In this document: piece after piece, positions 8,646-21,048 of the stretch | How positions within the stretch are numbered: position 1 is the stretch's first letter | Layout of the letters: every line of letters begins with the position of its first letter | Assembly (NCBI RefSeq): GCF_021602345.1 | Contig: NZ_BQID01000008.1 | Coordinates: forward strand, 274,469 to 338,468 | Source of the DNA: Pseudomonas pharyngis | GTDB lineage: Bacteria > Pseudomonadota > Gammaproteobacteria > Pseudomonadales > Pseudomonadaceae | DNA length: 64,000 nt | Direction of reading: 5' to 3' | The notes under the pieces: generated by a model | Databases searched by the model: none | What the model was told of the DNA's origin: nothing | The model's input: the letters and a program-made list of their open reading frames with translations, nothing else | Position numbers and translations under genes: made by a program

Positions 8646-10885
8646 GGAGTCCGGTTACGCCGCGTTTCGATGATGTTCGGCAACTGGGAAATCCGCCCCA
8701 GCAACCGCCCCAGCGCGTCCAGACCCGGAATCTCGATGGTCAGGGACATCAGCGCGGTGTTGTCCTCCTTGTTCGAGCGGGTGTTGACCGCCAGCACGTT
8801 GATCCGCTCGTTGAGCAGCACCTGCGAGACGTCACGCAGCAGACCGGAACGATCGTAGGCGCGGATGACGATGTCCACCGGATAGGTGAGCACCGGCACC
8901 GGGCCCCAGCTGACCTGGATGATCCGCTCCGGCTCGCGCCCGGCCAGTTGCAACACCGAGGCGCAGTCCTGGCGGTGAATGCTCACGCCACGGCCCTGGG
9001 TGATGTAACCGACGATCGCATCGCCCGGCAACGGCTGGCAGCAGCCGGCCATCTGGGTCATCAGGTTGCCGACGCCCTGGATCTGAATGTCGCCGCGCTT
9101 GCCCGGTTTGTAGCCGGTGGCCTTGCGCGGAATCAGTTCCAGCTGTTCGTTGCCGCGTTCCGGCTCGACCAGTTGTTGCGCCAGATTCACCAGTTGCGCC
9201 AGACGCAGGTCGCCGGCACCGAGGGCGGCGAACATGTCTTCGGCGGTTTTCATGTTGGCCTTGTCGGCCAGCTTGTCGAAATCCACCGCCGGCAGGCCGA
9301 GGCGATTGAGCTCGCGCTCGAGCAGGGTCTTGCCCGCCGCGACGTTCTGGTCGCGCGCCTGCAACTTGAACCAGTGCACGATCTTCGCCCGCGCCCGGGA
9401 CGTGGTGACGTAGCCCAGGTTCGGGTTCAGCCAGTCGCGGCTCGGAGTGCCGTGCTTGCTGGTGATGATCTCGACCTGTTCACCGGTCTGCAGGCTGTAG
9501 TTGAGCGGAACGATGCGCCCGTTGATCTTCGCGCCACGGCAGTTGTGGCCGATTTCGGTGTGTACGCGGTAGGCGAAGTCCAGCGGTGTCGCGCCCTTCG
9601 GCAAGTCGATGGCATGACCGTCCGGGGTGAAGATGTAGACCCGGTCCGGCTCGATATCGACCCGCAGCTGTTCGGCCAGACCACCGATGTCGCCCAGCTC
9701 TTCGTGCCACTCGAGGACCTGACGCAGCCAGGAAATTTTCTCTTCGTAGTGATTGGAGCCGGACTTGACGTCGGTGCCCTTGTAGCGCCAGTGCGCGCAG
9801 ACGCCGAGCTCGGCCTCTTCGTGCATCGAGTGGGTCCGGATCTGGACTTCCAGCACCTTGCCTTCCGGGCCGATTACCGCCGTGTGCAGCGAGCGGTAGC
9901 CGTTCTCTTTCGGGTTGGCGATGTAGTCGTCGAACTCTTTCGGGATGTGCCGCCACAGGGTGTGGACGATACCGAGCGCGGTGTAGCAGTCGCGCATTTC
10001 CGGCACCAGCACGCGCACCGCACGCACGTCGTAGATCTGGCTGAACTCCAGACCCTTGCGCTGCATTTTGCGCCAGATCGAATAGATGTGTTTGGCCCGG
10101 CCGCTGATGTCGGCTTCGACGCCGGTGGCCTGCAGTTCGTCCTTGAGCTGGGTCATCACGTCGGCGATGAAACGCTCACGGTCGAGCCGCCGCTCATGCA
10201 GCAGCTTGGCAATCTGTTTGTATTGATCGGGTTCCAGGTAACGGAAGGACAGGTCCTCCAGTTCCCATTTGATATGACCGATGCCGAGTCGATGCGCGAG
10301 CGGCGCATAGATGTCGAACACTTCCCGAGCGACCCGGTTACGTTTTTCGTCGTCGGCGGTTTTCACCGCGCGGATCGCACAGGTGCGTTCGGCGAGTTTG
10401 ATCAGCGCGACACGCACGTCGTCGACCATCGCCACCAGCATCTTGCGCAGGTTTTCCACCTGGCCCTGGGTGCCAAGCACCATCGACTGGCGCGGGCTGA
10501 GGCTGGCACTGATCGCGGCCATGCGCAGCACGCCGTCGATCAGCTTGGCGACCACCGGGCCGAAGCGCTGGCTGACCGCTGCGAGTTCAATCTGACCTTC
10601 GCGTACGCCGCGATACAGAACCGCGGCAACCAGCGAATCCTGATCGAGCTTGAGGTCGGCGAGGATCTCGGCGATCTCGAGACCGGTACTGAAACTGCCG
10701 CTGCCTTCGGACCAGAGATTCTTCGCCGCATTGGACTGTTGCTCGGCCTGGCGAGCGTACTCGCAGGCCTCTTTCAAGGCTTCGCGATCCAGTGCCAGAT
10801 CGACACTGACCGCATGATCGAGCCAAGCCTCGAGATTGATACTGCCGTCAGTGTTGATCGGCTGGTGTGCTCTCACCTGTACCAT
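8642..10885 (-). CDS. relA: GTP pyrophosphokinase RelA
   Basis: RelA makes (p)ppGpp on stalled ribosomes carrying uncharged tRNA. The 747-aa product shows, in order, a degenerate (catalytically inactive) HD hydrolase region, the synthetase domain with NPKENGYRSLHTAVIGPEGK and EVQIRTHSMHEEAELG, a TGS domain (VYIFTPDGHAIDLPKGATPL), a helical and zinc-finger-like region (AGCCQPLPGDAIVGY) and a C-terminal ACT domain. An AAGG-type ribosome-binding site precedes the ATG at 10885. It lies in the conserved order cysM-rlmD-relA-mazG and heads the part containing mazG. Confidence 0.98.
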   Translation of the reverse strand: MVQVRAHQPINTDGSINLEAWLDHAVSVDLALDREALKEACEYARQAEQQSNAAKNLWSEGSGSFSTGLEIAEILADLKLDQDSLVAAVLYRGVREGQIELAAVSQRFGPVVAKLIDGVLRMAAISASLSPRQSMVLGTQGQVENLRKMLVAMVDDVRVALIKLAERTCAIRAVKTADDEKRNRVAREVFDIYAPLAHRLGIGHIKWELEDLSFRYLEPDQYKQIAKLLHERRLDRERFIADVMTQLKDELQATGVEADISGRAKHIYSIWRKMQRKGLEFSQIYDVRAVRVLVPEMRDCYTALGIVHTLWRHIPKEFDDYIANPKENGYRSLHTAVIGPEGKVLEVQIRTHSMHEEAELGVCAHWRYKGTDVKSGSNHYEEKISWLRQVLEWHEELGDIGGLAEQLRVDIEPDRVYIFTPDGHAIDLPKGATPLDFAYRVHTEIGHNCRGAKINGRIVPLNYSLQTGEQVEIITSKHGTPSRDWLNPNLGYVTTSRARAKIVHWFKLQARDQNVAAGKTLLERELNRLGLPAVDFDKLADKANMKTAEDMFAALGAGDLRLAQLVNLAQQLVEPERGNEQLELIPRKATGYKPGKRGDIQIQGVGNLMTQMAGCCQPLPGDAIVGYITQGRGVSIHRQDCASVLQLAGREPERIIQVSWGPVPVLTYPVDIVIRAYDRSGLLRDVSQVLLNERINVLAVNTRSNKEDNTALMSLTIEIPGLDALGRLLGRISQLPNIIETRRNRTP

Positions 10886-10973
10886 CTTGCTTTACCTTCC
10901 CTACGACGCAGATTCAATGCGTCAAATCACTGACCGTCAATGCCCGTTCGCGCTCGCGGGGCCAAGGCGAGCG

Positions 10974-12359
10974 CTACGGACGACCAGTCGGATCAGACGA
11001 GCCATCCTGGCTCGCTTCAAATAACGCCATGGCCTCGACATGTGCCGTCTGAGGAAACATATCGAGAATCCCGGCACGTTTTAACCGGTAGCCCTGCTTG
11101 ATCAATTCGACCGTATCGCGCGCCAGAGTTGCAGGGTTGCACGACACGTACACCAACCGTTTGGCGCCCAAGGCCGCCAGCTTGCGCACCACCTCGAAAG
11201 CACCGTCGCGCGGTGGGTCCAAGAGTACCGCAGAAAAGCCGTTTCCGATCCACTCGGCATCGGTCAAAGGCTGGGATAAATCGGCCTGAAAAAACTTTGT
11301 GTTATGCAAATTGTTGCTAGCGGCATTGGCCGCCGCGCGATCGACCATGGTCTGCACGCCTTCGACCGCCACCACTTCACGCGCGGCTTTTGCCAGCGGC
11401 AAGGCAAAGTTGCCCAGACCGCAAAACAGGTCGAGCACGCGCTCATCGCTCGTCGGTTTCAACCAGTCCAGCGCCTGGGCGACCATGGCCTCGTTGACCC
11501 CGGCGTTGACCTGGATGAAATCTCCCGGCCGATAGGCCAGTTGCAGGTCCCATTGTTCCAGGCGATAACCGAGCGACTGTGCATCATCCACCGGCTGCGG
11601 TTCGCCTTCGCCATGCAGCCAGAGCTGCGCTTCATGGAACGCGCAGAAATCCTTGAGGATCGTCAGGTCGGCCTCGGACAGCGGCGCCATGTGACGCAGC
11701 AGGACGGCGAGTGACGAGCCGCTGAACAATTCGACATGCCCCAGCGCCTGAGGTTTGCTCAGGCGGCGAAGCATCTCCGGCAAACGGGTCATGATCGGCT
11801 GCAAGGGCTGTACCAGCACCGGGCATTCGCTGATCGCGACGATGTCCTGACTGCCGGCGGCACGGAAACCGACTTCAAGCTGTTTGGCCTTGCTGTCCCA
11901 GCGCACGGCGATCCGGGCGCGGCGACGGTAGCCGAATTCGGGACCGGTCAACGGCGCCGCCCACTCCTCGGGCTCGGCACCGGCGACTCGCGACAACTGC
12001 TCGGCGAGCATGCGCTGTTTCAGGGCAAGCTGTTCGTTGTGGGGCAAATGCTGGACGCTGCAACCGCCGCAACGTCCGGCATGCTGGCAAGGTGCGGGAC
12101 GACGCAATTGACTGGCGCTGAACACGCGCTCGGTACGCGCCTCGACCACTTTGCCGTGGGCGCCGAGCACTCGGGCTTCGACTTCTTCACCGGCGAGGGC
12201 GCCGAGGACGAACCAGGTCTTGCCTTCAAAAAACGCGATGCCGCGACCGTCATTGGCCAAGCGCTCGATGCTCAGACGCTGCTTTTTGCCGGTCGGGATT
12301 TGCGCGGCCTTACTGCCGCCGGTGGGCTGGAAGCGCAGGCCTCTCTCATGCTTGGCCAT
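10974..12359 (-). CDS. rlmD: 23S rRNA (uracil-1939-C5)-methyltransferase RlmD
   Basis: RlmD (RumA) adds a methyl group from S-adenosylmethionine to U1939 of 23S rRNA. The 461-aa product has an N-terminal TRAM domain, an iron-sulfur cysteine cluster ([10 protein letters not shown] near residue 90 plus a later Cys) and a C-terminal methyltransferase domain with [25 protein letters not shown] and the catalytic [11 protein letters not shown] motif. Its ATG at 12359 overlaps the cysM stop codon, so it is coupled to cysM; relA follows after 88 bp. Confidence 0.97.
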   Translation of the reverse strand: MAKHERGLRFQPTGGSKAAQIPTGKKQRLSIERLANDGRGIAFFEGKTWFVLGALAGEEVEARVLGAHGKVVEARTERVFSASQLRRPAPCQHAGRCGGCSVQHLPHNEQLALKQRMLAEQLSRVAGAEPEEWAAPLTGPEFGYRRRARIAVRWDSKAKQLEVGFRAAGSQDIVAISECPVLVQPLQPIMTRLPEMLRRLSKPQALGHVELFSGSSLAVLLRHMAPLSEADLTILKDFCAFHEAQLWLHGEGEPQPVDDAQSLGYRLEQWDLQLAYRPGDFIQVNAGVNEAMVAQALDWLKPTSDERVLDLFCGLGNFALPLAKAAREVVAVEGVQTMVDRAAANAASNNLHNTKFFQADLSQPLTDAEWIGNGFSAVLLDPPRDGAFEVVRKLAALGAKRLVYVSCNPATLARDTVELIKQGYRLKRAGILDMFPQTAHVEAMALFEASQDGSSDPTGRP

Positions 12360-13261
12360 CAGTTGGGCGCGTCGAAAATGCCGGTCGACAGGTAACGGTC
12401 GCCACGGTCGCAGATGATCGCGACGATCACCGCGTTTTCAACTTCTTTGGACAGGCGCAGCATCGCTGCCACCGCACCGCCCGAGGACACGCCACAGAAG
12501 ATGCCTTCTTCGCGGGCCAGACGCCGGGTGACGTCCTCGGCTTCGCTTTGCGCCATGTCGACGATGCGGTCAACGCGGTCGGCCTGGTAGATCTTCGGCA
12601 GGTATTCCTGCGGCCAGCGGCGGATGCCGGGAATGGCCGAGCCTTCCATCGGTTGCAGGCCGACGATCTGCACCTTGTCGTTCTGCTCCTTGAGGTAGCG
12701 CGACACGCCCATGATGGTGCCGGTGGTACCCATGGAGCTGACGAAATGGGTGATGGAGCCCTCGGTCTGACGCCAGATTTCCGGGCCGGTGGTGGTGTAG
12801 TGCGCTTCAGGGTTGTCGCCGTTGGCGAACTGATCCAGCACCTTGCCACGGCCTTCGGCTTCCATCCGCTGGGCGAGATCGCGAGCGCCTTCCATGCCCT
12901 CTTCCTGGCTGACCAGAATCAGCTGCGCGCCGTAAGCGGTCATCGCCGCCTTACGCTCGGCACTGGAGTTGTCCGGCATGATCAGGATCATCTTGTAACC
13001 CTTGATCGCGGCGGCCATCGCCAGGGCGATCCCGGTGTTGCCCGAAGTCGCTTCGATCAGCGTATCGCCTTCGTGGATCTGCCCGCGCAACTCGGCACGG
13101 GTGATCATCGACAACGCCGGACGATCCTTGACCGAACCCGCCGGGTTGTTCCCTTCGAGCTTGAGCAAAAGGGTGTTGCTGGTGACACCGGGCAGGCGCT
13201 GCAAACGCACCAGCGGCGTGTTGCCGACGCAATCGGCGATGGTTGAGTACTGCAAGGTCAT
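12359..13261 (-). CDS. cysM: Cysteine synthase B CysM
   Basis: CysM uses PLP to convert O-acetylserine and sulfide or thiosulfate to cysteine or S-sulfocysteine. The start at 13261 ([18 protein letters not shown]) gives 300 aa, the family length; a longer form from 13276 adds five non-conserved residues. The Schiff-base Lys is in [14 protein letters not shown], the substrate loop is [13 protein letters not shown], and the phosphate-binding glycine loop is [12 protein letters not shown]. It is the first gene of the leftward cysM-rlmD-relA-mazG group. Confidence 0.96.
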   Translation of the reverse strand: MTLQYSTIADCVGNTPLVRLQRLPGVTSNTLLLKLEGNNPAGSVKDRPALSMITRAELRGQIHEGDTLIEATSGNTGIALAMAAAIKGYKMILIMPDNSSAERKAAMTAYGAQLILVSQEEGMEGARDLAQRMEAEGRGKVLDQFANGDNPEAHYTTTGPEIWRQTEGSITHFVSSMGTTGTIMGVSRYLKEQNDKVQIVGLQPMEGSAIPGIRRWPQEYLPKIYQADRVDRIVDMAQSEAEDVTRRLAREEGIFCGVSSGGAVAAMLRLSKEVENAVIVAIICDRGDRYLSTGIFDAPN

Positions 13262-13431
13262 GGCGTTTTTTCGCAATCCGGACTGCGGGGGCGCCTATCA
13301 TACCGGCAAACCTGCGCAGGCCATATCACGCAAAGTGTGGTGCTTATGGTTTCTTGGAATAAGCAATAAAAGTCGCGCCAGTGGTGCGACTTTTAAATAG
13401 CGTCAGCAGCGCTGACACTTTCTTGTGCAGC

Positions 13432-14865
13432 TCAAACGATCTGCGGGCGGCTCATGTCCACTGTGGCAGCTGGCTTGCCAGCGAAGACGTCGGGACTGAC
13501 AGCACTGTCATCCGCCACCAACCGCAGATTCAAGCGCAATCCCGACGGGCCGTTCTCGGCCCACAGGGTTCCGCCCTGGCGTTGCACCGCGTTCCTCGCG
13601 ATGCTCAGGCCCAGACCAAATCCACCGTCCCCCGGCCGCGAGCCGTCGAGTCGGATGAAGGGCGAGAAGATCCGCTCCAGATCCGCCTCGGCCACGCCGC
13701 CACCCTCGTCCTCCAGCCACAGGTGCCAGTAATCGCCATCCCGTCGACCATCGAGCCGCACGATGCCGCCCGGTGGCGAATGTCGAATCGCATTACGCAG
13801 AATGTTTTCCAGTGCCTGGGCCAGGGTGTTGAGATTGCCGCGCACCCAGCATGAGGCCTCCACCCCGCACTGCAACTGCCCCATCGGACAGCAGCTTTCG
13901 TAGCAGGCGTTTTCCGTGAGCATTTCCCACAGTGCCTGAATCTGGATCGCTTCGTCCGGCAACGGCGCGCGTTCGGTGTCGAGCCAGGCCAATTGCAGGG
14001 TGTCCTCCACCAATCGCTGCATCACGTCGACTTCGCGACCGATACGTTCGCGCAGCGGTTGCAGCTGCTGCTCGCTTTCGCTGGCGACCCGCAACCGGCT
14101 CAGGGGCGTGCGCAGTTCGTGGGACAAATCGCGCAGCAGCTGCTGTTGCAGGGCCACGGTGGATTGCAGGCGTTCGGACATCGAGTCGAAGGCGCGGGCC
14201 AGTTCGCCGAGTTCATCGGGGCGCTGGGTGATGCCGCTCGACAACCGCACATTCAATTGATCGGCGCGCCAGGCGTTAGCTTGCTCGCGCAGATTGTTCA
14301 GCGGCACCACCAGCAGGCGATACAGGCCGACGCACAGCAGCAAGGTGAACAGACCTGGAATCACGCCGTTGGTGATGACGCGCCAGAACACCCGGTATTT
14401 GCCCGGCAGAAATCGCTCGGGTAACTCGATCACCAGACTGCCGGCGGTCGGGTCAGTGGGAAATGGAACCCGCAGCCACGGCCGGCCCTTTTTGTGAATC
14501 GGCCAGTCAAGGCCGCGCAGGAAGGTCAGGCGCTGAAGCTCTTGAGCGTTCAACGGCTGGCTGCCCAGCGACTGCAGGTTGCCGCCGATCACGCCGACCC
14601 AGCCGGCTTCGCGCAACTCCATGCTCTGTAACCAGCTATCGATGCCATCGCGCCCGCCCTGCTGCCAGGCGCGCTCGGCCTCGGCGGCATAACGGCTCAG
14701 CGTGCGACGGGCGTCGTCGGAGAGGAACTGGTTGCGCTGCTCCATGTACCGGCCCCAGGACCAGCTCAGCCAGATCATCAACAGACAGAACGCCACCAAC
14801 AGGCAGGCGAGTTTCCAGAACAGCGAGTGCCGGCCCGGCAGGTCAGACACTTTCATCGACGGCAC
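13432..14865 (-). CDS. PirS-like sensor histidine kinase with an unusual cysteine cluster
   Basis: The 477-aa inner-membrane kinase has TM1 at about 17-38, a periplasmic sensor to about 160, TM2 at about 163-185, HAMP, HisKA (LRDLSHELRTPLSRLRV), N-box (ENILRNAIRHS), G1 (DEGGGV) and G2 (GGFGLGLSIARN). Its place between cysM and gacS matches pirS of P. aeruginosa, which with PirR controls the enterobactin receptor PirA; no receptor gene is adjacent here, so the target may differ. Between the H-box and N-box lies a run with five cysteines (CYESCC, then single Cys residues, about residues 318-337), which I do not expect in an ordinary kinase. The start overlaps the regulator gene by 23 bp. Confidence 0.88.
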   Translation of the reverse strand: MPSMKVSDLPGRHSLFWKLACLLVAFCLLMIWLSWSWGRYMEQRNQFLSDDARRTLSRYAAEAERAWQQGGRDGIDSWLQSMELREAGWVGVIGGNLQSLGSQPLNAQELQRLTFLRGLDWPIHKKGRPWLRVPFPTDPTAGSLVIELPERFLPGKYRVFWRVITNGVIPGLFTLLLCVGLYRLLVVPLNNLREQANAWRADQLNVRLSSGITQRPDELGELARAFDSMSERLQSTVALQQQLLRDLSHELRTPLSRLRVASESEQQLQPLRERIGREVDVMQRLVEDTLQLAWLDTERAPLPDEAIQIQALWEMLTENACYESCCPMGQLQCGVEASCWVRGNLNTLAQALENILRNAIRHSPPGGIVRLDGRRDGDYWHLWLEDEGGGVAEADLERIFSPFIRLDGSRPGDGGFGLGLSIARNAVQRQGGTLWAENGPSGLRLNLRLVADDSAVSPDVFAGKPAATVDMSRPQIV

Positions 14866-15565
14866 TCAGGACGTAACCCTTGCCCCACACCGTGCGTACT
14901 TCCCGCTCGGTGTAACCGACCGACTTGAGTTTGCGGCGGATCTGGCTGATGTGCATGTCGAGGCTGCGGTCGTGGGCCGCATAGCCGCGTTGCAGAACGT
15001 GCTGGTAAAGGAAGGCCTTGCTCAGCACTTCCTCGTCGTTGCGATTGAGGGTTTCCAGCAGACGGTATTCGCTGCGGGTCAGGCCGGCCGGTTGATTACG
15101 GTAGAACACATCGCACTGCTCGTCGTCGAAACGCAGCCCGCTGGCCGGCATCACCGGGGCGATGGCCGCCGGACGACGGTCGAGGGCGACCCGGCGCAGG
15201 ATCGCTTCGATCCGTACATGCAACTCGGCCATGCTGAAAGGTTTGGGCAGGTAGTCATCGGCGCCGAGGCGGAAACCGCTGATACGGTCGGCCTCGGCAC
15301 CCAGCGCCGACATCAGCAGCACCGGGGTGGAATGGCTCTCGCGCAGTTGGGTGAGGACATTCAATCCATCCAGCCCCGGCAACAGAATGTCCATCAACAC
15401 CACATCGAACGGCTGGCGCCGGGCAATGCTCAGGCCTTCGCTGCCGTTCTGGCACCAGGTCACCTGGAAGCCACTGCGGCCCAGTTGTTCATGGACATAG
15501 GCACCGAGGACGGGATCGTCTTCGATGGAAAGAATGCGGGGTTGGCCAATAGAGACAGGAGTCAT
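14843..15565 (-). CDS. PirR-like OmpR-family response regulator
   Basis: With the start at 15565 (MTPVSIGQPRILSIEDD) the protein is 240 aa, as usual for the OmpR family; the frame could run to 15703 but the extra N-terminus has no receiver character. Receiver acceptor is Asp59 (VVLMDILLPG), with the switch Ser in LLMSALG and Lys in DDYLPKPFS. The C-terminal winged helix has LTRSEYRLLETL and SLDMHISQIRRKL. It partners the adjacent kinase, overlaps its gene, and is divergent from gacS with a roughly 216-bp shared upstream region. Confidence 0.9.
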   Translation of the reverse strand: MTPVSIGQPRILSIEDDPVLGAYVHEQLGRSGFQVTWCQNGSEGLSIARRQPFDVVLMDILLPGLDGLNVLTQLRESHSTPVLLMSALGAEADRISGFRLGADDYLPKPFSMAELHVRIEAILRRVALDRRPAAIAPVMPASGLRFDDEQCDVFYRNQPAGLTRSEYRLLETLNRNDEEVLSKAFLYQHVLQRGYAAHDRSLDMHISQIRRKLKSVGYTEREVRTVWGKGYVLSAVDESV

Positions 15566-15781
15566 GACTATCTGCAAATAATTCTCAGTTGGGCGATTAT
15601 TCAAGATTGCCCGGCGCCCGGCAACCCAAGCTTGACCTGTCGGACAGATGACCGGCCTGAGAGTGAACAACCACGACATCATTTTTCCCAAGATTGCCCG
15701 CAAGCAAATCGCTACACTGCGCCGATACCGCGTGCCGGACGCACGTGTGAGTCAACGATCAGCGGGATGCAGGAGAAAGGC

Positions 15782-18535
<2,754 letters not shown>

Positions 18536-18618
18536 TCCACGGCAATGCCGGTCAACGCCGACGCGGCTACAGTTGTCGCGGGTGAATTGCGCCCGCGTCG
18601 ATGCTCCAGGAGGATTTC

Positions 18619-19608
18619 ATGCGCACGATCGTTTTCAGCAGCCAGACCTACGACCGCGACAGTTTCCTCGCCGCCGACTGCCCGGACGGGATCGAACTGC
18701 ACTTCCAGCCGGCCCGGCTCAGTCTCGACACGGCGGCGCTGGCCGAACATCACGAGGTAGTCTGCGCCTTCATCAACGATGACCTCAGCGCTCCGGTGCT
18801 GGAACGTCTGGCCGCCGGCGGCACTCGCCTTATCGCCTTGCGTTCGGCCGGCTACAACCACGTGGATCTGACCGTCGCCAAACGTCTGGGGCTGGCCGTC
18901 GTGCGTGTACCAGCCTACTCGCCCCACGCGGTGGCCGAGCATGCGGTGGCGTTGATCCTCGCCCTCAACCGGCGCCTGCATCGCGCCTACAACCGCACCC
19001 GCGAAGGCGATTTCAGCCTGCACGGTCTTACCGGTTTCGATCTGGTGGGCAAGACGGTCGGCATCGTCGGCACCGGACAGATCGGCGCGACCTTCGCCAA
19101 AATCATGCACGGCTTTGGCTGCGAACTGCTGGCCTACGACCCTTATCCGAACCCTGCCGTCGAAGCGTTAGGCGCGCGCTACCTGAGCCTGCCGGATCTG
19201 CTGGCACAGTCGCGGATCATCAGCCTGCACTGCCCGCTCAACGAACAGAGCAGACACCTGATCAACCGCAATTCGCTGGCACACATGCAACCGGGGGCGA
19301 TGCTGATCAACACCGGGCGCGGCGGTCTGGTGGACACGCCAGCGCTGATCGACGCCTTGAAGGACGGCCAGCTCGGTTATCTGGGACTGGATGTGTATGA
19401 AGAGGAAGCGCAGCTGTTTTTCGAGGACCGTTCCGACCTGCCGCTACAGGACGACGTGCTGGCGCGGCTGCTGACGTTCCCCAATGTGATCGTCACCGCC
19501 CATCAGGCGTTTCTGACCCATGAGGCGCTGGGCGCGATTGCCGCGACCACCCTGCACAACATCGCGACCTGGGCGGCGGGTACGCCGCAGAACCAGGTCG
19601 AGGGCTGA
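18619..19608 (+). CDS. ldhA: D-lactate dehydrogenase LdhA (2-hydroxyacid dehydrogenase)
   Basis: LdhA reduces pyruvate to D-lactate with NADH in the cytosol. The ATG at 18619 has an AGGAGG site 5 bp upstream, which decides against the in-frame ATG at 18601; the product is 329 aa. Visible motifs are the NAD-binding GIVGTGQIGATFAKIM, the catalytic Arg in NTGRGGLVDTPALI, the Glu in DVYEEEA and the His in TAHQAFLTHEA, close to fermentative D-LDH. It follows gacS by 83 bp, an order shared with P. aeruginosa. Confidence 0.95.
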   Translation: MRTIVFSSQTYDRDSFLAADCPDGIELHFQPARLSLDTAALAEHHEVVCAFINDDLSAPVLERLAAGGTRLIALRSAGYNHVDLTVAKRLGLAVVRVPAYSPHAVAEHAVALILALNRRLHRAYNRTREGDFSLHGLTGFDLVGKTVGIVGTGQIGATFAKIMHGFGCELLAYDPYPNPAVEALGARYLSLPDLLAQSRIISLHCPLNEQSRHLINRNSLAHMQPGAMLINTGRGGLVDTPALIDALKDGQLGYLGLDVYEEEAQLFFEDRSDLPLQDDVLARLLTFPNVIVTAHQAFLTHEALGAIAATTLHNIATWAAGTPQNQVEG

Positions 19609-19618
19609 ACGATCGGGC

Positions 19619-20059
19619 TCAGACCGGAGGCGGCGTCGGGGTAATCGCCACGCACAGGATCAACAGCGCCAGCCAGCCGAACCCCAGTAAACGCTGCTTA
19701 AGGGAGTGCCCGCTGCGCAGCAGGAACCAGACAAACACCAGCGGCATCAGAAACGCCATGATCTTCAGCCAGCCTTCCACCGGGCGCGAGCCGTCCGGGT
19801 TCAGCACCGGCTCGACCGGCTGCGAACGACGGCGTCGCCCCGCAGCGGCCGGCATGATCTTCGGCCGCTCGGGTGCCGGCGGCGGAACATAAGCCTCGGG
19901 CACGGCCTTGTTGCGCGGCAGGCTGCCAAAGGAAATTGTCGACGTGCCCGTCTGGGCGTGCGAAGCAGGCGCCTCTGCCAGCGGGGCCCCGCAATGAATG
20001 CACGCCGTGGCTTCGGAGCTGATGCTCCGCTTGCATTCATAACATTCGATCAGCGCCAT
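19619..20059 (-). CDS. Zinc-ribbon membrane protein of unknown function
   Basis: The start at 20059 (MALIECYECKRSIS) gives 146 aa. Residues 5-24 form a four-cysteine zinc ribbon (CYECKRSISSEATACIHCGA). A low-complexity Pro-rich linker containing RRRRSQP follows, and two hydrophobic segments at the C-terminus (FLMPLVFVWFLL and LGFGWLALLILCVAI) should anchor it in the inner membrane with the ribbon in the cytosol. Similar zinc-ribbon/TM proteins are widespread and mostly uncharacterised. It is convergent with ldhA (10 bp apart) and divergent from the next gene. Confidence 0.75.
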   Translation of the reverse strand: MALIECYECKRSISSEATACIHCGAPLAEAPASHAQTGTSTISFGSLPRNKAVPEAYVPPPAPERPKIMPAAAGRRRRSQPVEPVLNPDGSRPVEGWLKIMAFLMPLVFVWFLLRSGHSLKQRLLGFGWLALLILCVAITPTPPPV

Positions 20060-20192
20060 GTTCCGTTCCTTGAAAATGAAGGCGGCAGTTTGCCACGACT
20101 GCGGTGTCGATTTGAACCGGATCGAAGGTCGCACGCGCGCATCATTCTGCAATCAAGCCCGTGCTAGCATGTCGCGCATATTTGGAGGACCC

Positions 20193-20627
20193 ATGGTCGA
20201 ACACGATTTCCGCTACACCCTGATGAACCCGCAACACACCCTCACCGAATGCCGCGCCCTGGTTCCGGGCCGTTATCAGGTCACCGGCAACGGTGGCTCG
20301 ATCCGCATCGGCGACGTGCTGGTCGTAACCCTCAAAGGCAGCAAGGACTTGTCCATGCGTCTGACCGTCGACACCGTCCGCCACCTGATCAACCCGCCGG
20401 GTCAATGGACTGCCATGACCACCGGCCCGGTGTTTGGTGAGCTGGCGATCCACACCTGGCAGGTCAATTGCGACAGCTGCGCCAGGGAGCTGAGCTTCGA
20501 ATTCGCCGTGGACGCCAAGTTGGGCAAGCCTGCGGAAAAACCGGCCGCCACCGCACGCATCGCCGAGCTCGGCTGGAAAGCCGTTGGCGACAAGCACCTG
20601 TGCCCGAAATGCCAGGAGACGGCGTGA
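20193..20627 (+). CDS. Hypothetical protein with C-terminal zinc ribbon
   Basis: I place the start at 20193, where TTGGAGGAC gives a good ribosome-binding site; the frame is open further upstream. The 144-aa soluble protein has a beta-rich N-terminal part (IRIGDVLVVTLKG) and two widely spaced CxxC pairs (CDSCARELSF and CPKCQETA) that can form a rubredoxin-like zinc site. The stop overlaps the next start (TGATG), so it is translationally coupled to the META lipoprotein. I do not recognise a function. Confidence 0.75.
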   Translation: MVEHDFRYTLMNPQHTLTECRALVPGRYQVTGNGGSIRIGDVLVVTLKGSKDLSMRLTVDTVRHLINPPGQWTAMTTGPVFGELAIHTWQVNCDSCARELSFEFAVDAKLGKPAEKPAATARIAELGWKAVGDKHLCPKCQETA

Positions 20628-21031
20628 TGAAACACCTGGCCCTGACCGCTGTTGTCGGCGCCGGCCTGATGGGGTGCGCCGCGGAGCCTGTGCAACTGCA
20701 ACAGAACCGCAGCTACATTCTGGAATGGATCGGCGAGCGTCCGCTGATGGACTACAGCCACCTGACCGTGACCCTTGGCGATGATGGCCGGGCGTATGGC
20801 AATGGCGGCTGCAACCACTGGTTCGCGCCGTACACCCTGGAAGGCGACAAGCTGAGCTTCGGCAAGATCGGCAAGACCCGCAAACTCTGCGCACCGGCGC
20901 TGATGGAGCAGGAGCAACGCTTCCTCCAGGCCCTGGAGCATGTTGAGCGCTGGGACATCTCGCCGATCGAGCAGATGCGCTTCTGGCCCGCCGAAGGCAA
21001 GCCGCTGCGCTGGTGGCTGGAAGAGGGTTGA
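20627..21031 (+). CDS. META-domain lipoprotein (HslJ-like)
   Basis: The 134-aa product starts MKHLALTAVVGAGLMGCAAE, a lipoprotein signal with lipobox LMGC (Cys17). The rest is a META/HslJ-type domain: YILEWIGERPLMDYSHLTV, then the diagnostic YGNGGCNHWFAPYTLEGDKLSF and a C-terminal EQEQRFLQALEHV helix. HslJ proteins are linked to heat or novobiocin stress; the role here is unknown. It is coupled to the zinc-ribbon gene upstream, and a repeat element follows. Confidence 0.85.
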   Translation: MKHLALTAVVGAGLMGCAAEPVQLQQNRSYILEWIGERPLMDYSHLTVTLGDDGRAYGNGGCNHWFAPYTLEGDKLSFGKIGKTRKLCAPALMEQEQRFLQALEHVERWDISPIEQMRFWPAEGKPLRWWLEEG

Positions 21032-21048
21032 TCCTTTAGATCGCCAAG

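Noticed and set aside
8948-10933. 661-aa open frame on the + strand opposite relA
   Set aside because: It is antisense to relA, Arg/His/Leu-rich and without any family resemblance; a frame shadow of GC-rich codons.
10836-11052. Short ORFs in the relA-rlmD gap
   Set aside because: No start signals; overlap both genes; the gap is only 88 bp.
14702-15781. N-terminal extension of gacS
   Set aside because: The frame is open but overlaps the PirRS-like genes antisense, and GacS starts at the GTG with a ribosome-binding site at 15782.
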